47,815 nt of DNA from Corynebacterium sp. (GTDB lineage Bacteria > Actinomycetota > Actinomycetes > Mycobacteriales > Mycobacteriaceae), in the NCBI GenBank assembly GCA_030530985.1, contig JAUMTX010000018.1, positions 1 to 47,815 of the forward strand, written 5' to 3'. The position numbers and the translations under genes are program-made. Each line of letters opens with the position of its first letter. Positions within the stretch are counted from its first letter, which is position 1. Positions 9,565-18,594 of the stretch are shown one piece after another. The notes beneath the pieces were generated by a model, which was not told the DNA's origin, did no database searches, and worked only from the letters and a program-made list of their open reading frames with translations.

Positions 9565-10323
9565 ATGGGCCATATTCACCTCAAAGACATAAGCCTCCAA
9601 CATCCCGGTAATCCCGCGAAGAAAATTGTCGACTCCCTCACCATGGACCTCGCGCCGGGCAGCATCACCATGCTGCTTGGCATCAATGGCAGTGGCAAAA
9701 CCACACTATTGCGGGCCCTATCTGGGCAAATGAAGTACACGGGTGAAATGAGTGTTGATGGTAGGAACCTCACAAGCATGAAGGTCCGTGAACGTGCACG
9801 CCACATGGCCTTTCTCGGGCAGGAAGAAGTACCCGCCCCAGGACTATCCGTCTATGAGGCTGTGGCACTGGCACGAATCCCACACCCACGCAATAAGGTC
9901 AAAGACCATGAAGCCGTGGAAAGTGCACTTCGTGCCGTTAACCTGTGGGAACTCAAAGATCGCACTACGGGAACCCTCTCCGGCGGCCAAAAGCGACGCG
10001 TACTACTAGCGCGCTGCTTCGCCCAAGAAGTGCGCTTCATCATTCTTGATGAGCCCATGAACCACCTGGATATGTACTACCAAATCCAGTTGGTGCAACT
10101 CCTCCGGGCACGCGGGGTGACCGTGCTCATGAGCGTGCACGATATGGACCTGGCCTACCAATGCGCCGACCAAGTGGTGCTCATCCACCGCGACGGTGGC
10201 GCAAGCATCGGAAGCCCGCAGCAGATATGCGCGCCGGGCATTCTGAACAGCGAGTTTGCCATATTCACTGAGGTTGGGCAGGAACTCAGCCAAGCTCATG
10301 TGGTTATTAAATATCGGGATTAA
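9565..10323 (+). CDS. ABC transporter ATPase of the cobalamin-type importer
   Basis: A 252-residue nucleotide-binding subunit: Walker A GINGSGKTT, Q-loop in AFLGQEE, signature LSGGQKRR, Walker B FIILDEP with D-loop NHLD, and the switch histidine in SVHDMD. It belongs with the BtuD/FhuC ATPases. The ATG at 9565 lies two bases after the permease stop; an upstream in-frame reading from 9442 lies inside the permease and is rejected. Confidence 0.9.
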   Translation: MGHIHLKDISLQHPGNPAKKIVDSLTMDLAPGSITMLLGINGSGKTTLLRALSGQMKYTGEMSVDGRNLTSMKVRERARHMAFLGQEEVPAPGLSVYEAVALARIPHPRNKVKDHEAVESALRAVNLWELKDRTTGTLSGGQKRRVLLARCFAQEVRFIILDEPMNHLDMYYQIQLVQLLRARGVTVLMSVHDMDLAYQCADQVVLIHRDGGASIGSPQQICAPGILNSEFAIFTEVGQELSQAHVVIKYRD

Positions 10324-10398
10324 AAACAGAACTACGGTGCACGCACACAAAAAAGACACACAGAAAACTCCCAGGAAAATAAAACTGAAAGGTTCACT

Positions 10399-11472
10399 AT
10401 GAAAGCCGTACACACCCTTCCGGCACGTACACGCCGCGTATCCACCGCGCTCCTAGTCAGCGCAGGCATCTTTGGTCTGAGCGCATGTAGCAGCCAGGGC
10501 ACTGATTCTTCCACCTCAGCAGCTTCCACCATCACCATCACTAACTGCGGTGAGGAAGTCACCTATGACAAGGCCGATAAGCTCTTTGTCAATGATTCGA
10601 ACTTGATCTCCGATGTTTTGGCTGTGGGTGGCGCTGATAAGGTCGTTGCTGTAACCAAGTTCAATGATGATGAAGAGATTCTGCGCGAAAAGTTCGGTGC
10701 AGATGTGGTTGACTCCCTGCCATTCGCGGGCGAAAACTATCCATCCCTTGAAGAGGTCATTAGCAAAAGCCCTGATATTTATGTGACTGGTTGGAGCTAT
10801 GGTCTGAGTGAAGCCACCAATGTGACCCCAAGCAGCCTGGCCAGCCACAGCATCGGCACCTATATTCTTACCGAGTCCTGCCGCCAGGGTGATAGCAGTG
10901 CCCGCGGCACTATTGACCCATGGGATGCGGTCCGCGAAGACATTACAAATCTGGGCAAAATTGTGGGCGATGAAGCCACCGCCCAAGCATTCCTTGAGAA
11001 TTTCAATGAGCGCACTGATACCGTGATGACCCTGCCTGTGCCGGATAAGGCGCCAGTTGGCTTCATCTTCGACTCCGCATCGGACACTGTATTTACCTCC
11101 GGCGCTAAGGGTGGTCCTGCTGCCGTAGTCTCCGCTGCCGGTAGTGACTTGGCCACCGCCGATATTGATGACACTTGGGTGTCTGTGGCTTGGGAAAAGA
11201 TCACTCAGTCTCAGCCAGACTACTTCATCTTTGTTGACTATCCAGGCCAGAGCGTGGAAGAAAAGGTGGCTCTTCTGGAATCCAACCCTGCCACCCGCGA
11301 CCTGGATGCTGTAAAGAATAAGCGCTATATTAAGCTGCGCTATTCCATGGTGACCAGTGGCGTGCTCAATATTGATGCCGCCGAAATTCTGCGCAAGGCC
11401 CTTGAAGGTTGGGCTCTTGTACCAGAAACAGATATGCAGCCAGAGCTTAACTATGACTGGACTGTGTCCTAA
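10399..11472 (+). CDS. Substrate-binding lipoprotein of the cobalamin-type importer
   Basis: A 357-residue protein with a lipoprotein signal peptide (LSAC, lipid-bearing C30) followed by a helical-backbone class III binding fold: DKLFVNDSNLISDVLAVGG, KSPDIYVTGWSYG, DPWDAVREDITNLGKIVG, and KNKRYIKLRYSMVTSG near the end. Such proteins dock to BtuC/FecCD permeases. Starting at ATG behind GAAAGG, 76 bases after the ATPase, it completes a three-gene importer under the riboswitch. The ligand is inferred from that riboswitch. Confidence 0.87.
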   Translation: MKAVHTLPARTRRVSTALLVSAGIFGLSACSSQGTDSSTSAASTITITNCGEEVTYDKADKLFVNDSNLISDVLAVGGADKVVAVTKFNDDEEILREKFGADVVDSLPFAGENYPSLEEVISKSPDIYVTGWSYGLSEATNVTPSSLASHSIGTYILTESCRQGDSSARGTIDPWDAVREDITNLGKIVGDEATAQAFLENFNERTDTVMTLPVPDKAPVGFIFDSASDTVFTSGAKGGPAAVVSAAGSDLATADIDDTWVSVAWEKITQSQPDYFIFVDYPGQSVEEKVALLESNPATRDLDAVKNKRYIKLRYSMVTSGVLNIDAAEILRKALEGWALVPETDMQPELNYDWTVS

Positions 11473-11496
11473 AAGCCACACATTGTAGGCATGAAG

Positions 11497-11530
11497 AAGG
11501 GGCAGGCTCTATATGAGCCTGCCCCTTTGT
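11497..11530 (+). terminator. Terminator of the riboswitch-ABC operon
   Basis: A 13-pair perfect stem (AAGGGGCAGGCTC / GAGCCTGCCCCTT, loop TATAT) is followed by TTTGTGG. The T tract is short but the stem is very stable. Confidence 0.85.
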
Positions 11531-11569
11531 GGCGCTGGTGCGGGGAAGTCATCAGCGCCAGCCTTGGTA

Positions 11570-11755
11570 TCAGCCCTGCGTGGAGCTAATAGCCAAGGAA
11601 GCCACAACTAGTATGGCGGCCATGAGCCATGCCAGGAGTATATAAGCGCCTAGATCCAGGCAATAGGGGAGAAGGACACAACCTGCGGCTGTGGCCAAAG
11701 CCCCAATGGCTAGTGGCCGAGGTCTCACACTATGATTGCCCATTGGGTTGCTCAT
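11570..11755 (-). CDS. Tiny membrane protein of unknown function
   Basis: A 61-residue protein starting at 11755, where GAGGAAAG sits seven bases upstream; the longer reading to 11851 lacks a ribosome site and adds unlikely sequence. Residues 15-32 and 36-56 are hydrophobic (LAIGALATAAGCVLLPYCL and YILLAWLMAAILVVASLAI), so it should be a two-helix membrane protein. I recognise no family. It is divergent from the second DHA2 efflux gene. Confidence 0.55.
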   Translation of the reverse strand: MSNPMGNHSVRPRPLAIGALATAAGCVLLPYCLDLGAYILLAWLMAAILVVASLAISSTQG

Positions 11756-11959
11756 TGCGCTTTCCTCACTTCTTCTATCGGCCAATGCGTTACTAGAGTT
11801 ACAGGTGTTACAGAAATAAAGAATATTTTTTTGCAAATCCTCTACCTCCAATCCGGAAACCTAGGTCCATCTATGTAGTTAATCTACTTTTAGAGTACTT
11901 AGTAACTTTGCTAAAACTCAAGGTCAATAGGCGGAATAGCACATAATTTTCCCCAATTG

Positions 11960-12021
11960 TTATTGTGAGGTTATTAGCCGTATATCATCACAGCGCTAAT
12001 ACGTGTTTTTGATCACAATAA
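11960..12021. repeat. Nine-base inverted repeat upstream of the second efflux gene
   Basis: TTATTGTGA (11960-11968) and TCACAATAA (12013-12021) are exact reverse complements 44 bases apart, ending 27 bases before the -10 of the efflux gene. The spacing suits two operator half-sites or a looped operator rather than a terminator. Chance occurrence cannot be excluded. Confidence 0.35.
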
Positions 12022-12047
12022 TGCGGAGGTCTAAGTAGAGTAGGCGC

Positions 12048-12053
12048 TAAAAT
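12048..12053 (+). promoter_or_regulatory. -10 element giving a leaderless efflux mRNA
   Basis: TAAAAT ends six bases before the GTG at 12060, so transcription should begin at or very near the start codon. No ribosome-binding site precedes the GTG, which agrees. Confidence 0.5.
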
Positions 12054-12059
12054 TGCCTA

Positions 12060-13469
12060 GTGACTAATTCTCAAAGACCAGCCAATGCTAGTGACCAGAA
12101 GCAGAGCCTCGCGCATGCGTGGCGTGCAATGGGCGCGCTGTGCCTTGGCTTTTTTATGATTCTTCTGGACGCCACCATTGTGTCGGTGGCTACCCCAGAT
12201 CTTGTTCAAGACCTTAATACTTCCCTTAATGCTGTTGTCTGGGTAACCAGTATTTATTTGCTCACCTATGCCGTGCCACTTTTGGTTACCGGTCGTATGG
12301 GCGACCGCTTTGGTCAGCGCAATATGTACCAGCTGGGCATGATTGTCTTCACCCTCTCCTCCTTGGCCTGTGCTTTGGCGCCGAATGTTAGTGTGCTGAT
12401 TTTGGCCCGTGCCGTCCAGGGTCTGGGTGCGTCCCTGCTCACCCCGCAGACCATGAGTGTTATTAACCGACTCTTCCCACCACAGGCACGTGGCGCCGCT
12501 ATGGGCCTGTGGGGTTCTGTTGCTGGTCTGGCATCTCTTACTGGCCCAATCCTTGGTGGTTTCTTGGTTACCTCCGTTGGTTGGCGTTGGATCTTCCTTA
12601 TTAATGTGCCGATTGGTGTCATTTCCTTGATCCTGGTCACCATGTGGGTTCCAAAGTTTGAGAGTGTGTCCCGCAAGATTGATATGGTGAGCGTTCTGCT
12701 CTCCGTTGTATCTGTATTTCTTCTGGTCTTTGGTCTTCAGCAGGGCGAAAGCCACGCTTGGGCTTGGTGGATTTGGGTCATGATGGCTGCCGGCGTGCTT
12801 GGCATTATCCTCTTTGTTCGCGTGCAGCGCGGCAAAGAAGAAGCCCTCATGCCGCTGGATCTTTTCCAGAATCGCAACTTCACCCTGGGCTCCCTATCCA
12901 TGATCACCATGGGCTTTGCTATTGCGGCAACCCCTCTGGCCCTGATGCTATATTTGCAGACTGCCATGCATCTGGACGCTATGCACGCCGCATACCTGAC
13001 TATCCCTCAGGCTCTGTTCTCCGGTCTTCTGTCGCCTTTTGTTGGCCGCATGGCTGACCGTCTGCATCCACGCATCCTCTCCTGCATTGGCTTTGGCGGC
13101 ATGGTCATCTCCAATGTGCTTCTGATTGTCACCATGGTCAGTGGCGTTGACTACCTCTGGGTACTTATTCCTAATGCCTTGCTTGGTATTTCCAGTGCCT
13201 TTGTGTGGTCTCCAAACTCCGCCACCGCAATGCGCACAGTTCCACTCAACCGCCTTGGTGCTGCCTCGGGTGTGTACAACACCTTCCGCCAGTTCGGTTC
13301 GGTTATTGGCGCTGCCGTGATTTCCGTGGCTATGCAGGTCACCCTGAATCACTTTGCCTTTGCCCAGGCAATGGGCTATTCCCTTATTGTCGTGGCCATT
13401 GTCTTGGCCTTCGGTCTTTTCGCAGTCTCTGGTTTCCGCCAGGTTTCCCGCGAAGAAGTTCACGCATAA
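12060..13469 (+). CDS. DHA2-type MFS multidrug exporter (EmrB/QacA family)
   Basis: A 469-residue, probably 14-helix transporter. Markers are FFMILLDATIVSVATPDL in helix 1, motif A GRMGDRFGQRN, ARAVQGLGASLLTPQ, the antiporter motif in GLWGSVAGLASLTGPILGGFL, and GWRWIFLINVPIG. It exports unknown, usually lipophilic, compounds with the proton gradient. The start is a GTG that appears leaderless. An inverted repeat upstream hints at a repressor, but no regulator gene is adjacent. It is distinct from the 443-residue DHA2 protein about 4.6 kb away. Confidence 0.87.
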   Translation: MTNSQRPANASDQKQSLAHAWRAMGALCLGFFMILLDATIVSVATPDLVQDLNTSLNAVVWVTSIYLLTYAVPLLVTGRMGDRFGQRNMYQLGMIVFTLSSLACALAPNVSVLILARAVQGLGASLLTPQTMSVINRLFPPQARGAAMGLWGSVAGLASLTGPILGGFLVTSVGWRWIFLINVPIGVISLILVTMWVPKFESVSRKIDMVSVLLSVVSVFLLVFGLQQGESHAWAWWIWVMMAAGVLGIILFVRVQRGKEEALMPLDLFQNRNFTLGSLSMITMGFAIAATPLALMLYLQTAMHLDAMHAAYLTIPQALFSGLLSPFVGRMADRLHPRILSCIGFGGMVISNVLLIVTMVSGVDYLWVLIPNALLGISSAFVWSPNSATAMRTVPLNRLGAASGVYNTFRQFGSVIGAAVISVAMQVTLNHFAFAQAMGYSLIVVAIVLAFGLFAVSGFRQVSREEVHA

Positions 13470-13486
13470 GCGTACTTAGCTGCGCC

Positions 13487-13531
13487 GCCCGGCCCTCAGA
13501 TGAAAATAAATCTGAGGGGCCGGGCTTTTTA
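13487..13531 (+). terminator. Terminator of the second DHA2 gene
   Basis: GCCCGGCCCTCAGA pairs with TCTGAGGGGCCGGGC (one bulge) around a ten-base AT loop, followed by TTTTT. Confidence 0.88.
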
Positions 13532-13763
13532 CATGTTTAAACAACATTGGATCGGCATTCATCACGACTTTTAGTGAATAGTGAAAAATGTCACTAATGA
13601 ATTATGGGTGGATAAAATGTCAAGAAATAGGGGAGTCGAGTCGGAGTGATTACGATTTAAGTTGCATAAGTGTGACGGGAGTGAATACTGGTAACAGGGC
13701 ATAGATGGGTGGGGGAGCAGACCAACCCGGCATAGCACTCCACTTATGGCTATTATGGTACTC

Positions 13764-14792
13764 ATGCGAATTGCGACACTAACCTCCGGCGGCGACTGCC
13801 CAGGCCTTAATGCTGTTATCCGCGGTATTGTTCGTACCGCTAGCCACCTTGGTTCCACTGTTGTGGGTTACCAGGATGGCTGGGTAGGTCTGATGGAAGA
13901 CCGCCGTATTCAGCTTTATGATGATGAAAATATCGACCGTATTCTTCTGCGCGGCGGTACCATCCTCGGTACCGGTCGTCTGCACCCAGATAAGTTCAAG
14001 GCTGGTATTGACCAGATCAAGGCTAACCTTGAGAAGGCTGGCGTAGACGCCCTTATTCCAATCGGTGGTGAAGGTACCCTCAAGGGTGCTAAGTGGCTTT
14101 CCGATAATGGTATCCCAGTTGTTGGTGTGCCAAAGACCATTGATAATGACGTGAACGGCACCGACTACACCTTCGGTTTTGATACCGCTGTTTCCGTTGC
14201 TACCGACGCTATCGACCGTCTTCACACCACCGCTGAATCCCACAACCGTGTGATGATCGTTGAGGTTATGGGTCGCCACGTTGGTTGGATTGCTCTCCAC
14301 GCTGGTATGGCTGGTGGCGCACACTATATTGTTGTGCCAGAAGAGCCATTCGACATGGACGATATCTGCAAGGCCATGGAGCGCCGCTTCCAGATGGGCG
14401 AGAAGTACGGCATTATTGTTGTCGCCGAGGGCGCACTGCCAAAGCCAGGCACCCTTGACTTCCAGGAAGGTGGCGTTGACCAGTTCGGTCACCAGACCTT
14501 TAATGGCATCGGCCAGGTTATTGGCGATGAGATCAAGAAGCGTCTTGGTCACGATGTTCGTACCACCGTTCTTGGTCACATTCAGCGTGGTGGTACCCCA
14601 ACTTCTTATGACCGTGTTCTTGCCACCCGTTATGGCGTTCACGCAGCTCGTGCTTGCCACGCTGGCGAGTTCGACAAGATGGTTGCACTTCACGGTGAGC
14701 ACATCGACCTTATTCCTCTGGAGGAGGGTATCGGTACCCTCAAGACTGTTCCAGAGGGTCGCATGAAGACCGCGCGTGCTCTCTTCGGCTAA
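13764..14792 (+). CDS. pfkA: 6-phosphofructokinase
   Basis: PfkA phosphorylates fructose-6-phosphate at the committing step of glycolysis. The 342-residue protein begins [21 protein letters not shown], the nucleotide-binding start of the family. The ATG at 13764 follows a TATTAT -10 by seven bases, giving a leaderless mRNA; an in-frame ATG at 13746 lies upstream of that -10 and is unlikely. The E. coli position 104 is Gly (GGEGT), as in ATP-using enzymes, while position 124 is Lys (VPKTIDND), as in PPi enzymes; this mixture is known in actinobacterial ATP-dependent PFKs. The 294 bases before the gene show a previous-gene terminator and the promoter only. Confidence 0.94.
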   Translation: MRIATLTSGGDCPGLNAVIRGIVRTASHLGSTVVGYQDGWVGLMEDRRIQLYDDENIDRILLRGGTILGTGRLHPDKFKAGIDQIKANLEKAGVDALIPIGGEGTLKGAKWLSDNGIPVVGVPKTIDNDVNGTDYTFGFDTAVSVATDAIDRLHTTAESHNRVMIVEVMGRHVGWIALHAGMAGGAHYIVVPEEPFDMDDICKAMERRFQMGEKYGIIVVAEGALPKPGTLDFQEGGVDQFGHQTFNGIGQVIGDEIKKRLGHDVRTTVLGHIQRGGTPTSYDRVLATRYGVHAARACHAGEFDKMVALHGEHIDLIPLEEGIGTLKTVPEGRMKTARALFG

Positions 14793-14809
14793 TAATTTTT
14801 AGCCACTTG

Positions 14810-14846
14810 GACGGCCCAGTTCCGCTCTCGAGCGGGCTTGGCCGTC
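14810..14846 (+). terminator. Terminator between pfkA and gatB
   Basis: GACGGCC and GGCCGTC enclose an inner CCGCTC/GAGCGG hairpin, followed by TTTATTG. Confidence 0.8.
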
Positions 14847-14896
14847 TTTATTGTTGTAGCCTGTATATGTTTCTGGCAGATTGACCGTATTTTAAC

Positions 14897-14902
14897 TAGA
14901 AT
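14897..14902 (+). promoter_or_regulatory. -10 element giving a leaderless gatB mRNA
   Basis: TAGAAT ends seven bases before the gatB ATG. No Shine-Dalgarno sequence is present. Confidence 0.55.
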
Positions 14903-14909
14903 TAGACCT

Positions 14910-16391
14910 ATGCAATTTGAGGATGTCCTGAGCAAGTACGAGCCCGTATTGGGCCTCGAAGTTCACGTTGAGCTCGCTACCGAAACAAAGATGTTTTCGG
15001 CTAGCTCCGCACACTTTGGCGCAGAGCCAAATACCAATATTGATCCAGTGAGCCTGGGTCTGCCTGGTGCTCTGCCCGTAGTTAATGAGAAGGGTGTGGA
15101 ATGGGCCATTAAGATTGGCCTCGCCCTCAACTGCAAGATTGCTGAATCTTCCCGCTTCGCGCGTAAGAATTACTTCTATCCAGATCAGCCAAAGAACTAC
15201 CAGATTTCCCAGTACGATGAGCCAATCGCCTATGATGGCTACCTCGACGTAGTTCTTGATGATGGCACCACCTGGCGTGTTGAGATTGAGCGCGCCCACA
15301 TGGAGGAAGACACCGGTAAGCTCACCCACCTCGGTGGTGCTGACGGTCGTATCCACGGTGCAACCAGCTCCCTGGTTGACTGCAACCGTGCCGGTATTCC
15401 ACTCATCGAGATTGTGACCAAGCCAATTGTTGGTGCTGGTGAGCGTGCCCCAGAGGTAGCTCGTGCCTATGTTGGTGCTCTGCGTGAGCTGGTTAAGGCT
15501 CTTGGTGTTTCCGATGCCCGCATGGACCAGGGTTCCATGCGTGTGGACTCCAATGTTTCCCTGCGCCCAATCGGCCAGGAGAAGTTCGGTACCCGTACCG
15601 AGACCAAGAATATTAACTCCCTGAAGTCTGTGGAGCAGGCTGTTCGCTTCGAGATGGAGCGTCAGGCTGATGTTCTTGAGGCAGGCGAAGAGGTATTCCA
15701 GGAGACCCGCCACTATCAGGAAACTGATGGCACCACCTCTAAGGGCCGTCCAAAGGAGACCGCTGAGGATTACCGTTACTTCAACGACCCTGACCTGCCT
15801 CCAGTTATTGCCCCAGCTGAGTGGGTTGAAGAAATCCGTGCAACCCTGCCTGAGTTGCCATGGATCCGCAAGGCTCGTATCCAGGAAGAGTGGAAGCTCT
15901 CCGATAATGAAATGCGTGACCTGGTCAATGCTGGCGCACTTGAGCTCTGCATCCAGACCGTTGAGGCTGGCACCACCCCTGATGAGGCTCGTTCCTGGTG
16001 GGTTTCTTACCTCACCCAGAAGGCCAATGCTCAGGAAGTTGCCCTTGAGGATCTGCCTATCACCCCTGAGCAGGTTGCCCATGTTGTGGCCCTGATCAAG
16101 GACGGCAAGCTCACCAATAAGCTCGCCCGCCAGGCAGTCGACGGCGTTCTTGCCGGCGAAGGTGACGTGGACGCAGTTATCAAGGCCCGTGGCCTTGAGG
16201 TTGTTCGCGATGACGGCGCTATTGAAAAGGCTGTTGATGAGGCACTTGCTGCTAACCCAGACATCGTAGAAAAGATTAAGGGTGGCAACCTGAAGGCCGG
16301 CGGCGCCATTGTTGGTGCAGTTATGAAGGCCACCAAGGGCAAGGCTGACCCAGCGTTGGTCAACAAGCTCATCGCTGAAAAGTGCAAGTAA
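14910..16391 (+). CDS. gatB: Asp/Glu-tRNA amidotransferase subunit B
   Basis: GatB binds the misacylated tRNA and activates its side chain with ATP for amidation. From the ATG at 14910 the protein has 493 residues, a family-typical length; the upstream reading from 14838 passes through the pfkA terminator and is rejected. The N-terminal kinase-like domain carries the signature [18 protein letters not shown], then [25 protein letters not shown] and the [14 protein letters not shown] block; the helical and YqeY-like tail domains follow ([10 protein letters not shown] near the end). It works with GatA and GatC from the 2.2-4 kb operon. Confidence 0.96.
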   Translation: MQFEDVLSKYEPVLGLEVHVELATETKMFSASSAHFGAEPNTNIDPVSLGLPGALPVVNEKGVEWAIKIGLALNCKIAESSRFARKNYFYPDQPKNYQISQYDEPIAYDGYLDVVLDDGTTWRVEIERAHMEEDTGKLTHLGGADGRIHGATSSLVDCNRAGIPLIEIVTKPIVGAGERAPEVARAYVGALRELVKALGVSDARMDQGSMRVDSNVSLRPIGQEKFGTRTETKNINSLKSVEQAVRFEMERQADVLEAGEEVFQETRHYQETDGTTSKGRPKETAEDYRYFNDPDLPPVIAPAEWVEEIRATLPELPWIRKARIQEEWKLSDNEMRDLVNAGALELCIQTVEAGTTPDEARSWWVSYLTQKANAQEVALEDLPITPEQVAHVVALIKDGKLTNKLARQAVDGVLAGEGDVDAVIKARGLEVVRDDGAIEKAVDEALAANPDIVEKIKGGNLKAGGAIVGAVMKATKGKADPALVNKLIAEKCK

Positions 16392-16422
16392 TCTTCGCAC
16401 TGCAGTGATTACCTAAATTGAG

Positions 16423-16456
16423 TGGGGTCCAGTTTCTAACTGGATCCCATTTCTTG
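16423..16456 (+). terminator. Terminator after gatB
   Basis: TGGGGTCCAGTT pairs with AACTGGATCCCA (one mismatch), followed by TTTCTTG. Confidence 0.8.
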
Positions 16457-16485
16457 ATCCATACCCACAAAATAGAAAGCTAGCC

Positions 16486-17223
16486 ATGTGTAACCACTAC
16501 GAACCAGTCATTGATGCGGCCACCCTGGCTAGCTTCATTCCGCTCATTGATATGGATGCTATTGAGCTGTGGACCAAAACCAATACCCGTGCAAATTCCA
16601 TGGTGTGGCCAGGCTATAGCGCACCCATCATTATGCCCACCCAGGAGAAACTCAACGGGGCACAATACACCGTGGCCGATGCGCGCTTTGGGCTAATCCC
16701 TAAGTGGGTAAAGCCGGATGCCATTGGTAGTTTCCGTGGCTCCACCTTTAATGCGCGTACTGAAACCATCAGCCAAAAACCAAGCTTCCGTGATGCATGG
16801 CGCAAAAACCAGTTCTGCATTATCCCAGCGTATAGCTTCTTCGAGCCCGATTGGCGCACTGGCAAGTCCATTGACACAAAGATTGAGCGCAAGGACAAGA
16901 AGCCTATTGGTATTGCTGGCTTGTGGGAGGAAAATCAGGCAGGGGAGCTCAGTTTCACTATGCTTACAATCAATGCTGCCGAGCATCCCATTATGCAGAA
17001 TTTCCACCGCCCAGAAAAAGAAAAGCGAAGCGTCGTGATTCTTCCACCGGCATACTATGAGAACTGGCTCAGTGTCACCGCTTCTGACGCTCCACTTTTC
17101 TTCAAGGAATTCCCGGCCGACCTCTTCCAGACTGTCCCTGCAAAGAAGGGGCCAAGCGAGCCGGATATTCTCGAGCTCCCTATTTCTGACGAGCCGACAA
17201 GTAATTCAGGATTGGAACCCTAA
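16486..17223 (+). CDS. SRAP-family (HMCES/YedK-like) DNA abasic-site protein
   Basis: SRAP proteins cross-link through Cys2 to abasic sites in single-stranded DNA, shielding them during replication. The 245-residue protein keeps the needed residues: C2 after removal of Met1 (MCNHYEP), N89 and R91 in FNARTET, E120 in YSFFEPDW, and H174 in NFHRPEKEK, where the family usually shows H.RMP. The C-terminal 60 residues are variable. It is a single gene after the gatB terminator. Its end overlaps by 44 bases the end of the convergent gene at 17180-17536. Confidence 0.88.
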   Translation: MCNHYEPVIDAATLASFIPLIDMDAIELWTKTNTRANSMVWPGYSAPIIMPTQEKLNGAQYTVADARFGLIPKWVKPDAIGSFRGSTFNARTETISQKPSFRDAWRKNQFCIIPAYSFFEPDWRTGKSIDTKIERKDKKPIGIAGLWEENQAGELSFTMLTINAAEHPIMQNFHRPEKEKRSVVILPPAYYENWLSVTASDAPLFFKEFPADLFQTVPAKKGPSEPDILELPISDEPTSNSGLEP

Positions 17224-17536
17224 TCACCGAATCTAGAATAAAGATCGGAATGGTGATAGGCAGCAGGAGAAAAGCAAAAGTCATACTCACAGCCTGCTTA
17301 GTCTTGGTCATACCGGGGTATTGGTCCCGATACTCGAAGGGGCTATCAAAGGCAGTACTGAAGCTAACCTTCTGCCGAACACTGGTATCCACAGTCGCAG
17401 ATTCATCTGTTTCTGTGCTTGTTTGAGTACTGTTGTTTGTTTCCTCAGCAATGCCAGCTGGCGCGCTAAGGCCACTGAGAATGAGTGCGGTGGTGCAGCC
17501 TGCTGCGCACAATCCGCGGAGAATGGATGTGCTCAT
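17180..17536 (-). CDS. Small exported or membrane protein, unknown
   Basis: A 118-residue protein starting at 17536 behind AGAGGAGC. It has a signal peptide (to about residue 30, ending near GIAEE), a Thr/Ser/Glu-rich spacer, and a hydrophobic helix (FAFLLLPITIPIFILDSVI) near the C-terminus. The overall plan, including ILRxL.AAGC in the signal and an F.T.(W/F)D.P.YR stretch, matches the gene just upstream, so they are likely paralogues. No known family is recognised. Its last 44 bases overlap the end of the SRAP gene on the other strand. Confidence 0.65.
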   Translation of the reverse strand: MSTSILRGLCAAGCTTALILSGLSAPAGIAEETNNSTQTSTETDESATVDTSVRQKVSFSTAFDSPFEYRDQYPGMTKTKQAVSMTFAFLLLPITIPIFILDSVIRVPILNYLSARQK

Positions 17537-17549
17537 GGTGTGCTCCTCT

Positions 17550-17859
17550 CTAGCGTGCCTGGGGCTGTAGGAGATTGACGGCCCCAAAGATGAGTAGGCC
17601 TGTTGGTACCAGCAGAATGGGTAGGGCGGTGCCCCAAACCACACTTGAGGCGGCTGCCCACTTGAGGTCGCCGGCGAACCTATTGCCAAAGCCGGGTCGG
17701 TAGTCCGGATCGTCCCAGGACGTACTGAAATTACTGATACTAGTGCGGAGATCATCCACCGCATGGGCCGGGGGAGCCGTCATTCCCCCCAAGCATGAGG
17801 GTTGCCGCACAACCTGCTGCTGTTAGTCGGCGGAGGATGCCGGTTGGGCTGGATTTCAT
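17550..17859 (-). pseudogene. Small exported or membrane protein with frameshift in a G6 tract
   Basis: From the ATG at 17859 (GAGG seven bases upstream) the frame gives a signal peptide MKSSPTGILRRLTAAGCAATLMLGG, then leaves the proper frame at a run of six G (C on the given strand, 17785-17790) and stops soon after. Removing one G restores LMLGGMTAPPAHA|VDDLRTS, a normal cleavage site, and a 102-residue protein ending in a hydrophobic helix (LPILLVPTGLLIFGAV). The second part also reads on its own from an ATG inside the tract's end, but lacks a signal peptide. This may be a sequencing slip, a true mutation, or reversible slippage. It is paralogous to the next gene downstream. Confidence 0.7.
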
Positions 17860-17957
17860 AATGAACCTCGATTCTGACTGAGGCGGGCTAAACCGACGAA
17901 TAGCCCATTGATATTACAAAAGACTGTATGAACCGTAAAAACACCGTTCGCCTGTGG

Positions 17958-18392
17958 CTAGACTGTGGTGCGCGCTTGGGTGAGGCGCGGGCGCAAGACT
18001 AGGCCAATCACTAGTGCACCAAGTGGACCAAGAAAGCCGGTAAAGAAAGCCGCGATATTAATGATTGGCTCACCCGGTGCGGCGATGCTGATGTAAATAT
18101 TTGAGATCGGCCCGTAGAGAGTAGCCAGGGCGAAGAATATATAGAGTACGAATAGCGCGCGGTAGCTGGTAACTTTCCGTAGCCATCCAATGGCGGTAGC
18201 GATCATGACTACACCAGCCGCCAAAGCAATATACTCAGCAGTGTGTACTAGGGCCGAAGTTGCCTTGAAAGCAATTGATGGGTCCGTTGGTTCCTCAGGG
18301 AAGTTATAGAGGATAACGGATAAAACCACCCAGGATATGAACGGTGCGATGATCGCAACCAAAGGTGATGCCCAAAGAAACTTAGTGAGCAC
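17958..18392 (-). CDS. Four-helix membrane protein, unknown
   Basis: The GTG at 18392 follows a very strong GGAGGTG and gives 144 residues (VLTKFLWASPLVAIIAPFIS); the longer reading to 18416 includes the ribosome site itself. Four hydrophobic segments are visible, at about residues 8-30, 48-70, 76-98 and 108-132. I recognise no family. The 98 bases to the previous gene hold nothing evident. Confidence 0.6.
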   Translation of the reverse strand: MLTKFLWASPLVAIIAPFISWVVLSVILYNFPEEPTDPSIAFKATSALVHTAEYIALAAGVVMIATAIGWLRKVTSYRALFVLYIFFALATLYGPISNIYISIAAPGEPIINIAAFFTGFLGPLGALVIGLVLRPRLTQARTTV

Positions 18393-18505
18393 AGCTTCAC
18401 CTCCAATAAAACACAAAGGACATAAACTGGTGCAAAACCTTTTAAGGTCTGTTTTCTTTTAATTTTAAATCGGTTTCGCAATGTGGGCAAACTAAGATAG
18501 CCTAA

Positions 18506-18538
18506 TGCCCCGCACGCTTGAGTTTTGCGTGCGGGGCA
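18506..18538 (-). terminator. Hairpin at the end of the helicase cluster
   Basis: A perfect 12-pair stem (TGCCCCGCACGC / GCGTGCGGGGCA, nine-base loop) lies 57 bases after the SF1 helicase stop. The T tract is poor on either strand, so termination is likely but not certain. Confidence 0.6.
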
Positions 18539-18594
18539 GTGGTGAATCGAGGCCTGAAATAGGTCCCCGTAAGCTCATGTTTCGTAGTCTGAGC

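Noticed and set aside
14892..16400. A 502-residue open frame opposite gatB
   Set aside because: It mirrors gatB codon for codon with no ribosome site or recognisable domain; gatB is certain on the other strand.
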